Below are positions 37,345 through 46,755 of a stretch of DNA of 64,000 nucleotides, one piece after another. Location of the stretch: assembly GCA_964511625.1 (NCBI GenBank), contig CAZEJG010000012.1, positions 1-64,000 of the forward strand. The letters run 5' to 3'. Position numbers and translations under genes: made by a program. Position 1 is the stretch's first letter, and each line of letters begins with the position of its first letter. Source of the stretch: Pseudohoeflea sp964511625 (GTDB lineage Bacteria > Pseudomonadota > Alphaproteobacteria > Rhizobiales > Rhizobiaceae). Below the pieces are notes generated by a model. It was not told the DNA's origin, searched no databases, and saw only the letters and a program-made list of their open reading frames with translations.

Positions 37345-37555
37345 TCCATCGGGTTCCCGACCAGGCAGGCGACGTCGGGCGCGGCAAAAGCGCGCGAAAG
37401 CACCTTTGGCTGCATCGGGCGTTTTTTATTCCGTCGACTGGAACTGGCGGCGCCGTTGCCGCGCTCTAGGTGCATGGTCAGAGACCAACCTCCGTCCTTA
37501 TTCGGTTGCGGCCTCGCTTCCGCCTGACGTTACCAGTTGAAGATGGATTTCCCGC

Positions 37556-39862
37556 ATGCCCGACAAAGCCCCCGCCCCCCACAACGGCGATCATTCCTCC
37601 ACCGGACAGGATCCCGACACTCCGTTTTACGATCACCCCGCCGGCGGGTGGGGATCTCTGAAGGGCGTCGCCCGGATCTTCTCCGAGAAGCCTTCGGCAG
37701 TTGCGCTCAAGATCCTCGGCGACCTCAACAAGTCCGGGGGCGTGATGTGCAGTTCCTGCGCCTGGGCGAAACCAGCCCAACCCGCAACCTTCGAATTCTG
37801 CGAGAACGGCGCCAAGGCCACGCTGTGGGAACTCGACCACAAGAAGGTCGGTGCGGAGTTCATGGCCAAACACACGGTCGGCGAACTCAGGACCTGGCAC
37901 GATCACGATCTCGAAAAATCCGGCCGCCTGACCGAGCCGATGAAATACGATGCGGCCGAGGACCGGTATGTTGCCGTAAGTTGGGAGGAGGCCTTCGAAA
38001 ACATCGGCCGGACGCTTGCCGCCATGAACCCGAAGGAGGCCGTCTTCTACGCCTCTGGCCATGCCGGCCTCGAAGCCTCCTATCTCTACGCGCTCTTCGC
38101 CCGCGCCATGGGGCATCAGAACCTGCCGCAATCCTCCAACATGTGCCACGAGACCACGTCGGTGAACCTCAAATCCTTCATCGGCACGCCGGTCGGTACC
38201 TGCACGCTGGAAGATTTCGAGCACTGCGACACGATCTTCTTCTTTGGCCAGAACACCGGCACCAACTCCCCGCGCTTTCTCCACCAGCTGAAAGCGGCGG
38301 TGGACCGCGGATGCCGGATCGTCACCTTCAATCCGCTGCGCGAGCGGGGCCTCGTCGAGTTCGTCGACCCGCAGGATCCGCTGCAGATGGTGACCGGGAA
38401 ATCCACGCAGATCTCGGAGAAATATTACCAGGTGAAGCCCGGCGGCGACATCGCCGTGCTCGCCGGCCTGATGAAATGCATGCTTGCCGCCGAGGACGCC
38501 GCCCCCGGCACCGTGCTCGACCACGATTTCATCGCCGCCGAGACCGAAGGCTTCGAGGCGACCGTGGAAGCCGTTCGCGCCGCGTCCTGGGACGAGATCG
38601 AGCATCATTCCGGGCTGACCCGGTCGATGATCGAGGAGGCTGCCGACATCTACCTCTCGGCCGATCGCGCCATCGGCATCTACGGCATGGGACTGACCCA
38701 GCACGTCAACGGCTGGCTCAATCTCGGCATGCTCTGCAACCTTCTCATGCTGCGCGGAAACATGGGCAAGACCGGAGCCGGCATCTCGCCGGTCCGCGGC
38801 CACTCCAACGTCCAGGGCCAGCGCACCGTCGGCATCGGCGAGAAATCCGCTCACATGCCGGCCGACAAGCTGCGCGACCTCTTCGGCATCGAGGCGCCCA
38901 CCGAGGACGGTCTGAACGCGGTTCACGCCTGCGAAGGTGTGCTCGACGGATCCGTCAAGGCGATGATCTCGCTCGGCGGCAACCTGCTCCGCGCCCTGCC
39001 CGACCGTCAGCGCATGGAAGACGCCTGGCCGAGCCTGAAACTCACCGTGCACATCGCCACGAAGCTGAACCGCTCGCATCTGGCTCCCGGACAGGAAAGC
39101 TATCTGCTGCCCTGCCTCGGGCGCACCGACAAGGACATCCAGGCGTCCGGACCGCAGGTGGTCACCATGGAGGATTCGCTCTCGCATATATCGGCCTCCG
39201 TCGGTCAGGCCGAGCCGCCGTCGGAACACGTCCTGTCCGAAACCGCCATCGTCGCCCGTATCGCCGCGGCCACCCTGCCCGCCAATCCCCGTCTCGACTG
39301 GCAGGGATGGACAGCCAATTACGACCGCATTCGCGACCTGATCGCCAAAACCTTCCCGGACGATTTCCACGACTTCAACACGCGCATGTTCGAACCGGGC
39401 GGCTTCTACCGGGGCAACCCGGTGCGCTCACGCAAATGGAACACCGACAGCGGCAAGGCGAAATTCACCGCGCCGACGACCCTGTCCGCTCTCGGACAGG
39501 CGCCGGTGGATCGACAGTTGACGCTCGTGACCCTGCGCTCCAACGACCAGTTCAACACCACGATCTACGGCCATTCGGACCGGCTGCGCGGACTGGAGGG
39601 CAGCCGCATGGTGGTGCTGATCAACCACGACGAGATCGCCCGGCTCGGCCTGTCGGAAGGCCAGACGGTGAGCCTGCGCTGCTGCATCGAGGACGGCGTC
39701 ACCCGACGCGTCGACGGGCTGACCGTGACGGCCTACGATCTGCCGCCGGGCTGTGCCGCGGGATACTATCCCGAACTCAATCCGCTGGTGCCGCTCGCCT
39801 ATCACGAGAAGCACTCGCAGACCCCGGCCTACAAGGGCACTCCGGTGGAAATCGTCGCCTGA
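37556..39862 (+). CDS. FdhF/YdeP family molybdopterin oxidoreductase
   Basis: This 768-residue enzyme belongs to the DMSO-reductase superfamily and should bind bis-MGD molybdenum cofactor. An N-terminal GGVMCSSCAWAKP cysteine motif is followed by cofactor-domain segments such as SNMCHETTSVNLKSFIG, FFFGQNTGTNSPRFLHQL, YGMGLTQHVNGWLN and RGNMGKTGAGISPVRGHSNV. The C-terminal MoCo-binding domain includes TLRSNDQFNTTIYGHSDR and LPPGCAAGYYPELNPL. The FdhF/YdeP family is described as formate-dehydrogenase-like, but its reaction is uncertain. No accessory electron-transfer subunit or fdhD gene is adjacent. It converges with dusA. Confidence 0.9.
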   Translation: MPDKAPAPHNGDHSSTGQDPDTPFYDHPAGGWGSLKGVARIFSEKPSAVALKILGDLNKSGGVMCSSCAWAKPAQPATFEFCENGAKATLWELDHKKVGAEFMAKHTVGELRTWHDHDLEKSGRLTEPMKYDAAEDRYVAVSWEEAFENIGRTLAAMNPKEAVFYASGHAGLEASYLYALFARAMGHQNLPQSSNMCHETTSVNLKSFIGTPVGTCTLEDFEHCDTIFFFGQNTGTNSPRFLHQLKAAVDRGCRIVTFNPLRERGLVEFVDPQDPLQMVTGKSTQISEKYYQVKPGGDIAVLAGLMKCMLAAEDAAPGTVLDHDFIAAETEGFEATVEAVRAASWDEIEHHSGLTRSMIEEAADIYLSADRAIGIYGMGLTQHVNGWLNLGMLCNLLMLRGNMGKTGAGISPVRGHSNVQGQRTVGIGEKSAHMPADKLRDLFGIEAPTEDGLNAVHACEGVLDGSVKAMISLGGNLLRALPDRQRMEDAWPSLKLTVHIATKLNRSHLAPGQESYLLPCLGRTDKDIQASGPQVVTMEDSLSHISASVGQAEPPSEHVLSETAIVARIAAATLPANPRLDWQGWTANYDRIRDLIAKTFPDDFHDFNTRMFEPGGFYRGNPVRSRKWNTDSGKAKFTAPTTLSALGQAPVDRQLTLVTLRSNDQFNTTIYGHSDRLRGLEGSRMVVLINHDEIARLGLSEGQTVSLRCCIEDGVTRRVDGLTVTAYDLPPGCAAGYYPELNPLVPLAYHEKHSQTPAYKGTPVEIVA

Positions 39863-39880
39863 CGCGGAAAATCGACCGGA

Positions 39881-40894
39881 TCAGGCAGCGGTGCCGAGCC
39901 GGGTCAGATCGACCTCGGCAAAGGCGGCTTCGATCACACCCGGGCCGGCCCCCGGCCGTGTCGCTTCCGTGGACAGAACCTGCCGGTAGCGCCGCGCGCC
40001 GGGCACGCCCTGGAACAGGCCGACCATGTGGCGGGTGACGTGGGAGAGCCGACCGCCGGACGCGATATGCTCGGCCGCATATTCCATCATCACATCGCGG
40101 ATTTCGGCCCAGTTGACGGCAGGCGTATCGTGGCCGAAGACCATCCGGTCGACGTCGGCGAGCAGGCTCGCATTGTGATAGGCGGCACGGCCGAGCATGA
40201 CGCCGTCGACATGATTCAATTGCTCAACAGCCTGATTCAAATCGCCAATTCCGCCGTTTATCCCGATGAAAACATTCGGATAATCATTCTTCAGCCGATA
40301 GACGCGATCATAGTCGAGCGGCGGAATGTCCCGGTTCTCCTTCGGCGACAGGCCCTGCAGCCACGCCTTGCGCGCATGCACCCAGATCGCATCGGCGCCG
40401 GCGTCGATCACCCGGCTCGCCAGATCGGACAGCGCGATTTCCGGGTCCTGATCGTCGACCCCGATCCGGCACTTCACCGTCACCGGCCGGTCGGTGGCAG
40501 CCTTCATCGCGGCGATGCAGCGGGCGACGAGATCAGGCTCCCGCATCAGGCAGGCGCCAAAGGTGCCGGACTGCACGCGGTCAGAAGGGCAGCCGACATT
40601 CATGTTGATCTCGTCATAGCCGAAATCCGTCCCGATCCGCGTCGCCTCCGCGAGCTTGTCCGGATCCGAACCACCGAGCTGCAACGCCACCGGATGCTCG
40701 CTCTCGTCGAAGCCCAGAAGCCGCTCGCGATCACCGTTGATCGCCGCATCCGCCACGATCATCTCGCTATAGAGCAGCGCCCGCGCCGAGAGCCGCCGGT
40801 GGAAATACCGGCAATGCCGGTCCGTCCAGTCGATCATGGGTGCCACGGCGAACCGCGCACCTGAGATGCCATATGTCATCTTGCCTTCAGTCAT
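39881..40894 (-). CDS. dusA: tRNA-dihydrouridine synthase DusA
   Basis: The 337-residue flavin enzyme reduces uridines in the D-loop of tRNA. It contains VAPMIDWTDRHCRYFHRRLS at the FMN barrel start, LLYSEMIVADAAINGD, the catalytic-cysteine stretch MNVGCPSDRVQSGTFGACLM and VKCRIGVDD. It also has VHARKAWLQGLSPKENR and NGGIGDL. The DusA subgroup is indicated by the KAWLQGLSPKENR segment. The ATG at 40892-40894, preceded by AGGACAG, was preferred to an upstream TTG/GTG extension. It is convergent with the molybdoenzyme and divergent from the catabolic island. Confidence 0.95.
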   Translation of the reverse strand: MTEGKMTYGISGARFAVAPMIDWTDRHCRYFHRRLSARALLYSEMIVADAAINGDRERLLGFDESEHPVALQLGGSDPDKLAEATRIGTDFGYDEINMNVGCPSDRVQSGTFGACLMREPDLVARCIAAMKAATDRPVTVKCRIGVDDQDPEIALSDLASRVIDAGADAIWVHARKAWLQGLSPKENRDIPPLDYDRVYRLKNDYPNVFIGINGGIGDLNQAVEQLNHVDGVMLGRAAYHNASLLADVDRMVFGHDTPAVNWAEIRDVMMEYAAEHIASGGRLSHVTRHMVGLFQGVPGARRYRQVLSTEATRPGAGPGVIEAAFAEVDLTRLGTAA

Positions 40895-41275
40895 CTCTGT
40901 CCTGGACCAAATTGTGCGCCATCCGAAGCTCGGCGCCCCCGTGTCGGAAGCGTTCCATAGCCTCAACCGGACCGGACGGCTCCGTAGCACGAGTTGTCCG
41001 GATTGTCACAGGATGCGGGCAAAGCGCTGCTGTTCCCCGATGGAAAGCCAATCATCGTCCGAAAACCCGGCCATGCGATCGGCCGCCGGACGCGTAAACG
41101 ATTGATAGTTTTCGAGGCATTCTTTTGATCTGCACAAGGGATTGACAGCTCGGCTCTGGAGTGAATTATTGTTCGTGTACGAACTAGTTTTCATCGCGGA
41201 CATCCTGCGATTGCAGGCCGCGACGAAAACAAGCTCTGCAGAAGACAAGGAAAACTCCGCAAAGGAGATGCCGTT
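40895..41275. other. Intergenic region between dusA and the catabolic island
   Basis: This 381-base divergent gap carries the dusA promoter on one side and promoter/operator A (41142-41184) on the other. No coding frame is supported. The GC-rich left part looks like a remnant of open frame opposite dusA, while the stretch at 41101-41200 is distinctly AT-richer. The ATPase ribosome site AAAGGAG lies at 41261-41267. Confidence 0.6.
41142..41184 (+). promoter_or_regulatory. Promoter with operator A (perfect palindrome)
   Basis: TTGACA (41142-41147), a 17-base spacer and ATTATT (41165-41170) form a sigma70-like promoter. The perfect palindrome GTTCGT-GT-ACGAAC (41171-41184) begins directly after the -10 box, where a bound repressor would block the start point. 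It is the best copy of a motif repeated at 42534, 51819 and 60356. Confidence 0.75.
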
Positions 41276-42373
41276 TTGGCAGAGGTGGAACTCAAAGGCA
41301 TCCGCAAGTCCTACGGCTTGATGGAAGTCCTGAAAGACGTCGACATTCGTATCCCCGACGGGGAATTCGTCGCGCTCGTCGGGCCCTCGGGATGCGGAAA
41401 ATCGACGCTCCTGCGCATTCTTGCCGGCCTCGACCAGCCCACCGGCGGCCAGATCCTGATCGACGGCAATTTCGTCAACTTTCTCCCGCCCAAGCGCCGC
41501 GACATCGCCATGGTGTTCCAGAGTTATGCGCTCTATCCGCACATGACGGTTCGAAAGAACATGGCGTTTTCGCTCAAGCTCAAGGGGATGCCGGAGAGCG
41601 AGATCAACACCCGCGTCAGCGAGGCTGCGCGCATGCTCGATCTCGAGGCCCTGCTGGAGCGCAAGCCGTCGGAGCTCTCGGGCGGACAGCGCCAACGCGT
41701 CGCCATGGGACGCGCGATCGTGCGTGAACCGAAGGTCTTCCTGTTCGACGAACCGCTGTCCAATCTCGATGCCAAGCTGCGGGTGCAGATGCGCGCCGAG
41801 ATCAAGGAGCTTCACCGCAAGCTCGGCACCACCATCGTCTACGTCACCCACGACCAGATCGAGGCCCTCACCATGGCCGACCAGATCGTGGTGATGAACA
41901 AGGGTCGCGTCGAACAGATCGGCGCGCCGCTCGACGTCTATGATCGCCCGCTCACCACTTTTGTCGCCGGCTTTGTCGGCTCGCCGGCCATGAACCTGGT
42001 CGAAGGAACGCTGTCAGCCGGCGAAGCGGGCACCTTTACCTCGAAGAGAGGCCTCAACCTCACCGTCGGCGCCGTGCACGACAGCTTTGACGGGCGACCG
42101 GTCATTTGCGGCTTCCGCCCCGAGCACCTGACAACCGGCGACATGATCGAGGCGGTCGTCTCCGTCTCCGAGCCCACCGGTTCCGAAACACTGATCCTCG
42201 CCCATGTCGGAAACGAGCCGGTCACGGTCTTCGTGCGCGATCGCATGGAAACGCGTTACGGCGAACGGCTCTCGCTGGCGGTCGAGCCGGACCAGCTTCA
42301 TTTCTTCGACCCGTCGGACGGCAAAAGACTGGAGATCGGCCCGGCGCCGAAGAACCTCAGGCTGATTGCCTGA
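41276..42373 (+). CDS. CUT1-family ABC transporter ATP-binding protein (UgpC/MalK-like)
   Basis: The 365-residue ATPase powers the sugar-type importer encoded downstream. It has Walker A GPSGCGKST, Q-loop AMVFQSYALYPHMTV, signature LSGGQRQRVAMGRAI, Walker B VFLFDEPLSNLDAKLR and a C-terminal TOBE-type regulatory domain. The start is a TTG at 41276 with AAAGGAG eight bases before it; a nearby ATG at 41268 is out of frame. It is the first gene of the plus-strand unit and has its own promoter with operator A. Confidence 0.92.
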   Translation: MAEVELKGIRKSYGLMEVLKDVDIRIPDGEFVALVGPSGCGKSTLLRILAGLDQPTGGQILIDGNFVNFLPPKRRDIAMVFQSYALYPHMTVRKNMAFSLKLKGMPESEINTRVSEAARMLDLEALLERKPSELSGGQRQRVAMGRAIVREPKVFLFDEPLSNLDAKLRVQMRAEIKELHRKLGTTIVYVTHDQIEALTMADQIVVMNKGRVEQIGAPLDVYDRPLTTFVAGFVGSPAMNLVEGTLSAGEAGTFTSKRGLNLTVGAVHDSFDGRPVICGFRPEHLTTGDMIEAVVSVSEPTGSETLILAHVGNEPVTVFVRDRMETRYGERLSLAVEPDQLHFFDPSDGKRLEIGPAPKNLRLIA

Positions 42374-42502
42374 AGCGGGCCCGCACCCCGCGCGCACACA
42401 CGGAAAATTGCCCGAATTGCGACCTGACGGCCGCAAGTCGTACCTCGTTGTCGCATTCATTTAAGTCTTTATATTTATTACCAATTTCGATACTGCCAAC
42501 TA

Positions 42503-42547
42503 TTGACAGACGCGCAATACGCTGCCTGAATTAGTTCGTACACAAAC
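42503..42547 (+). promoter_or_regulatory. Promoter with operator B
   Basis: In the 206-base gap after the ATPase gene, TTGACA (42503-42508), 17 bases and CTGAAT (42526-42531) form a promoter for the binding-protein gene. GTTCGT-AC-ACAAAC (42534-42547), one mismatch from the perfect palindrome, follows the -10 box at the same relative place as operator A. The binding-protein start codon is 33 bases on. Confidence 0.72.
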
Positions 42548-42579
42548 AAATAATCTCTAAATGAGGTGGAACCCTGCAG

Positions 42580-43935
42580 ATGCCGAAAATCTCCCAGTCC
42601 CCCGTTTCGAACCGCCCTCGCCGCTTCCGCGCGCTCGGCATGTCCCTCACCCTCGCAACCGCCCTGATGGCGAGCAGCGTGCCGCTCGCCATGGCTGAAG
42701 GCATCACGCTCAAGGTGTTCGGCGGCTCCTCGCTCGACAAGCTGGCGCCGCGCCAGAAGCCCGATGAGCAGGCCCGCATCGAGAAGGAAGTCATCGACGG
42801 CTTCCTCAAGGCCTATCCCGACGTCGAAGCCGTCGAGTGGGACGCCCAGGGACCGCAGGGCGATGGCGTCCAGCGGCTCGTCACCGCCATGCTCGGTGGC
42901 CAGGAAATCGACCTGATCAGCTGCTCGGCCTTTCACACCAACGGCACCTATATCCGCCGCGGTCTGCTCAAGCCGATCACCGGCATGACGGACGCGTTCA
43001 AGGATCGCGTCGAGGAGTCCGCTTTTGGTGCCTACGAGCAGAACGGCGAGCTCTACGGCGTGCCGATCTCGACCATGTCGACCTCGACCATCTACTACAA
43101 CAAGGACCTCTTCGCCGAACTCGGCATCAATGTGCCTGAAACCTACGAGGATGTCGTCGCCGCGGTTCCGAAATTCGCGGAAAAGGGCATCATTCCGATG
43201 ATCCACCAGGGCGCCAACGCCCCGCTCTGGCCGATGTGGTATTTCGAGACCTTCTCCCAGGCCTCCGGAAAGCCGATCGAGGCGACATCAGCTAATCTGG
43301 CCGGCGAAGGCAAGTTCAACGACGCGGCCGGCGTCGAAGGCTTTGCGCTGATCAAGAAATGGGTCGACGACGGCATCCTGTCGAAGGACTCGCTTTCGGT
43401 CGACCAGGCCGGCATGCGCGCCGCCTTCGTCAACGGCAAGGCCGCGATGTATTACGGCGGAACCTGGGAAATTCCCTCGCTCCGCGACGAGGCGACGGGC
43501 TTCGAATGGGGTGTCTTCCCGTTCCCCAAGATGGCCGGCACTGCGGGCGAACCGCGCCACGGCGGCGGTCCTGACAACGGCATGTGCATCTCCTCGAAGA
43601 TTCCCGAAGGGAAGATGGACGCCGCGCTCGGTTTCATCGAGTACCTGACGCGGCCGGAAGTCGCCAACCTCTACCTTGCCCCGGAAGAGCCGCTCGGCAC
43701 TTCGATCAAGGGCGTCGACGTCGTCCAGGCCGACTATGCCGAAGTCCTGCGCGAGAAGAACTTCCCGGCCACCATCAAGTTCCTCGACTGGATCTGGCCG
43801 TCCGAGGTCACCCGCGCTGTAGCCGCCGGAATTGCCGGCGTCGTGGGCGGTGACCTGACGCCGCAGCAGGCCGCCGACTCCGTCCAGCAGACCTATGACG
43901 ATCTCGTCGACCAGGGACAGTGGCCGCCGAAATAA
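42580..43935 (+). CDS. CUT1-family ABC transporter substrate-binding protein (family 1)
   Basis: The 451-residue periplasmic protein has a long Arg-rich n-region, a signal peptide cleaved near residue 39 (SSVPLAMA) and the family 1 (MalE-like) fold. The fold is seen in RLVTAMLGGQEIDLISCSA, YGVPISTMSTSTIYYNKDLF, ELGINVPETYEDVVAAVPKFA and GKAAMYYGGTWEIPSL. It should bind a sugar, polyol or glycoside. GAGGTGG precedes the ATG. It has its own operator B promoter, which allows extra binding protein relative to the ATPase. Confidence 0.92.
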   Translation: MPKISQSPVSNRPRRFRALGMSLTLATALMASSVPLAMAEGITLKVFGGSSLDKLAPRQKPDEQARIEKEVIDGFLKAYPDVEAVEWDAQGPQGDGVQRLVTAMLGGQEIDLISCSAFHTNGTYIRRGLLKPITGMTDAFKDRVEESAFGAYEQNGELYGVPISTMSTSTIYYNKDLFAELGINVPETYEDVVAAVPKFAEKGIIPMIHQGANAPLWPMWYFETFSQASGKPIEATSANLAGEGKFNDAAGVEGFALIKKWVDDGILSKDSLSVDQAGMRAAFVNGKAAMYYGGTWEIPSLRDEATGFEWGVFPFPKMAGTAGEPRHGGGPDNGMCISSKIPEGKMDAALGFIEYLTRPEVANLYLAPEEPLGTSIKGVDVVQADYAEVLREKNFPATIKFLDWIWPSEVTRAVAAGIAGVVGGDLTPQQAADSVQQTYDDLVDQGQWPPK

Positions 43936-43994
43936 GCCGCTGCCGGCCGATCGGAAACAACCGTTCAACATCCAGAGAAAAAGACGACCATCCC

Positions 43995-44915
43995 ATGACC
44001 AAAGAACAACGCTTTTCGATCGGCTATCACCTCAACAGCTGGGATCTGGCCGGGCTCCCCATCAAGCCCGCGCTGGAATTCCTCAAGGGCCAGGGTTTCG
44101 AATGGTTCGAGATCCTGGCCTGGAACTCCCTGTCTGACGTCTTTGCCCGCAAATATATGGACCTCGGCCCGCAGGAGCCGGCTGAGGTGATCACCGACAC
44201 CACCTTCCTGCGGCGCATGGCCACCCTCTCGCAGGCCCAGCGCGAACAGGGCATCCGCCTTTCCTCGCTCTATTGCAACGGCACCTTTACCGATCCGAAG
44301 ATGTGGCCCTGGGAGCGCGACGCCTTCGAGGCCATTGCGCGTCTGCTGGCCGGCTTCGGCGCACCGGTCCTCGTCATGGGCGGCGGCCCTTCGGAAGCCA
44401 TCGCCGGCAGGCACACGCCCGAGGATTACAAGACATTCTGCCGCTCACTCGAGGAGATCGGCCGGATCACCAAGGAATTCGGCGTCGAGACCGTCTACCA
44501 CCCGCATCTCGACACCTTCATCGAGACCCGCGAGCAGCTCGACCGGATGATGGACGAACTCGATACCAGTTGCGCAGGCCTCTGCATCGATCCCGCGCAC
44601 CTCGTGCAGACCAACTCAGATCCGGTGGATGCCACACGCACCTATATCGAGGCGATCCGCTACATGCACTTCAAGGATTCGGCGGTCGACCCGACGCTCA
44701 AGGGGTACGACCGCTATGCCGCCTTCTGCGAGCTCGGCGCCGGCGTCGTCGATCTCAAGGGTCTCGCCGACGTGCTGATCGAGGCCGAATATGACGGCAT
44801 CGCGATCATCGAGCTCGACGTGTCGCAGAAGACCGCCGAGCAGAGCACGCTCGAAAGCATCGCCTACATCAAGAACGAGCTCGGACTCTCTCTCAACCCG
44901 GCCAAAGCGGGCTGA
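43995..44915 (+). CDS. Sugar phosphate isomerase/epimerase family TIM-barrel protein
   Basis: The 306-residue protein has the xylose-isomerase-like TIM barrel (AP endonuclease family 2 fold). Likely metal-site segments are ETVYHPHLDTFIETREQL, CIDPAHLVQTNSDPV, YMHFKDSAVDPTLKGYD and DGIAIIELDVSQKTAEQS. Members include inosose isomerases/dehydratases and ketose 3-epimerases, so it probably acts on an oxidised or keto sugar. It sits between the binding protein and the permeases, and together with the Gfo/Idh/MocA gene it suggests sugar oxidation followed by isomerisation. Confidence 0.85.
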   Translation: MTKEQRFSIGYHLNSWDLAGLPIKPALEFLKGQGFEWFEILAWNSLSDVFARKYMDLGPQEPAEVITDTTFLRRMATLSQAQREQGIRLSSLYCNGTFTDPKMWPWERDAFEAIARLLAGFGAPVLVMGGGPSEAIAGRHTPEDYKTFCRSLEEIGRITKEFGVETVYHPHLDTFIETREQLDRMMDELDTSCAGLCIDPAHLVQTNSDPVDATRTYIEAIRYMHFKDSAVDPTLKGYDRYAAFCELGAGVVDLKGLADVLIEAEYDGIAIIELDVSQKTAEQSTLESIAYIKNELGLSLNPAKAG

Positions 44916-44922
44916 CCGGCCG

Positions 44923-45888
44923 ATGACCGCAACGGATGCGATGACGGATCGGAAGACCGGAGCAGCAGACGCTCCGGAAGGGGCCTACATGCCCTCGCGC
45001 CTTTCGCGCCTCGTCGAAAGTGACGGCTTCGCCGCTGCACTCATGATCCTGCCTGCGGCCCTTCTGCTCGGCACCTTCTTCCTCTGGCCGTTCTTCTACG
45101 GCTTCTGGCTGAGCCTGACCAACTGGGACGGGTTCAATCGGCCAGCCTTCATCGGCCTGGCGAACTTTTCCCGCCTCTGGTCCGACCGCGTCTTTCTCGG
45201 CGCGCTCGAAAACAACGTCATCTTCGTCTTCTGGGTGGTGATCCTGAAGAACGTGCTGGGCCTCGCCGTCGGGTTGCTGCTGCAGCGGGCCGGCGTCGGA
45301 CGCGCCTTCTTCCGCGCCTCGATCTTCCTGCCGGTAACCATGTCCTTCGTCGCCGTGGGGCTTTTGTGGTCGTGGATCTACAATCCGATCTTCGGACTGT
45401 TGAACGCACTCCTCGACTTCTCCGGCCTTTCGGCCCTCAAGCTCTCCTGGCTGGGAGATGCCGACATCGCGCTTTACTCGGTGATTGCCGTCGACGTCTG
45501 GAAATGGCTCGGATTCCACTCCGTCATCTATCTCGCCGGTCTGCAGGCGCTGCCCACCGAGGTCTATGACAGCGCCCGGATCGACGGGGCGTCCGCCTGG
45601 CACCGTTTCCGCTACATCACCGTGCCGCTGATGATGCCGGTGATCTTCATCAACACCATCCTCGCCTTCTCCGGCGCCTTCGTGCGCAACTTCGACATCG
45701 TCTATGTGCTGACCAGAGGCGGCCCGAACCACGCGACCGAGGTGGTTCTCACCGACATGATGAACCGCGCCTTCCTCGACGGTGCCATCGGTTATGCGGC
45801 CGCCATGGGCTACGTGCTCTTCCTCATCGTGGCGGCGCTCAGTCTCGGCCTTCTTCTGCTGATGCGGCGATGGAGGCTCGCGGTATGA
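44923..45888 (+). CDS. CUT1-family ABC transporter permease (MalF/UgpA-like)
   Basis: The 321-residue membrane protein has about six hydrophobic segments, first near residues 38-65 (LMILPAALLLGTFFLWPFFY). The EAA-type loop LQALPTEVYDSARIDGASAW is followed by RFRYITVPLMMPVIFIN. This matches the first permease of CUT1 importers. The ATG at 44923 lies seven bases after the isomerase stop. A second ATG at 44941 is possible. The stop overlaps the next permease start by ATGA. Confidence 0.9.
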   Translation: MTATDAMTDRKTGAADAPEGAYMPSRLSRLVESDGFAAALMILPAALLLGTFFLWPFFYGFWLSLTNWDGFNRPAFIGLANFSRLWSDRVFLGALENNVIFVFWVVILKNVLGLAVGLLLQRAGVGRAFFRASIFLPVTMSFVAVGLLWSWIYNPIFGLLNALLDFSGLSALKLSWLGDADIALYSVIAVDVWKWLGFHSVIYLAGLQALPTEVYDSARIDGASAWHRFRYITVPLMMPVIFINTILAFSGAFVRNFDIVYVLTRGGPNHATEVVLTDMMNRAFLDGAIGYAAAMGYVLFLIVAALSLGLLLLMRRWRLAV

Positions 45889-46754
45889 CCGCCGTGCAAA
45901 CAGCCGACGAGCAGCGCGCGCCCTTGAACCTGGCCAAGCTTCTCGAAACGGTGGGTGTCTACGCGGCGCTCATGCTGCTGGCGCTGCAGACCATCTACCC
46001 CCTCCTCTGGGTGCTCTTCGGTTCACTGAAGACCAAGGAAGGGATGATGAACAACATCTGGGGTCCACCCCGCGCCCTGGAACTCTCCAACTATTCCGAA
46101 GCCTGGCGCATCGCCGGCATGGGCGACCGGATCACGAACAGTGTGACCGTCACCGTGCTGGCGCTGATCCTGCTGATCGTCACCGCCACGCCTTGCGCCT
46201 ATGCACTGGCGCGGATGCGTTTTCCGGGTCGCAACACGATCCTGGCGGTCATCGTCGGCGCCATGCTGGTGCCGCCGCAGGTCATGGCCATTCCGCTCTT
46301 CGTGGTCGCCGCCAAGCTTGGCATGATCAACAGCCTCGCCGGCATTTCGATCATCTACGCCGCGACCTCGCTGCCGCTCTCGGTCTTCATCCTGCGCAGC
46401 TTCTTCATGACATTGCCCTCCGAACTCGAGGATGCGGCCCGCGTCGACGGCGCAAGCCGCCTCGGCATCCTCACGAAGGTCATGCTGCCGCTCGCGCGAC
46501 CCGGCATCGCGCTGGTGACGATCTTCGCCTTCATCGAGATATGGAACGACTTCTTCCTCGCCTTCCTGCTGCTCCGCCAGCCGGCGGTGCAGACCATTCC
46601 GCTCGGGCTGGTGGCCTTCTTCCAGCAATACGATTCCCTCTGGAACCTCTATTTCGCGGCACTCATGATGACCACGCTGCCCGTCATCGTGATCTTCGTG
46701 CTGATGCAGCGGCAGTTCATTGCCGGCATTACCGCCGGCGCGACGAAGGGTTGA
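45885..46754 (+). CDS. CUT1-family ABC transporter permease (MalG/UgpE-like)
   Basis: The 289-residue partner permease has six hydrophobic segments and the EAA loop LPSELEDAARVDGASRLGIL, preceded by the typical LPLSVFILRSFFMT and followed by KVMLPLARPGIALV. It completes the importer with the ATPase, binding protein and first permease. The start overlaps the upstream stop (ATGA), and the dehydrogenase gene begins one base after its own stop, so cotranslation is tight. Confidence 0.91.
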   Translation: MTAVQTADEQRAPLNLAKLLETVGVYAALMLLALQTIYPLLWVLFGSLKTKEGMMNNIWGPPRALELSNYSEAWRIAGMGDRITNSVTVTVLALILLIVTATPCAYALARMRFPGRNTILAVIVGAMLVPPQVMAIPLFVVAAKLGMINSLAGISIIYAATSLPLSVFILRSFFMTLPSELEDAARVDGASRLGILTKVMLPLARPGIALVTIFAFIEIWNDFFLAFLLLRQPAVQTIPLGLVAFFQQYDSLWNLYFAALMMTTLPVIVIFVLMQRQFIAGITAGATKG

Positions 46755-46755
46755 A

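Noticed and set aside
37478..39370. 630-codon minus-strand open frame opposite the molybdoenzyme
   Set aside because: The plus strand carries a full-length recognisable family; the antisense frame has no domain and no ribosome site.
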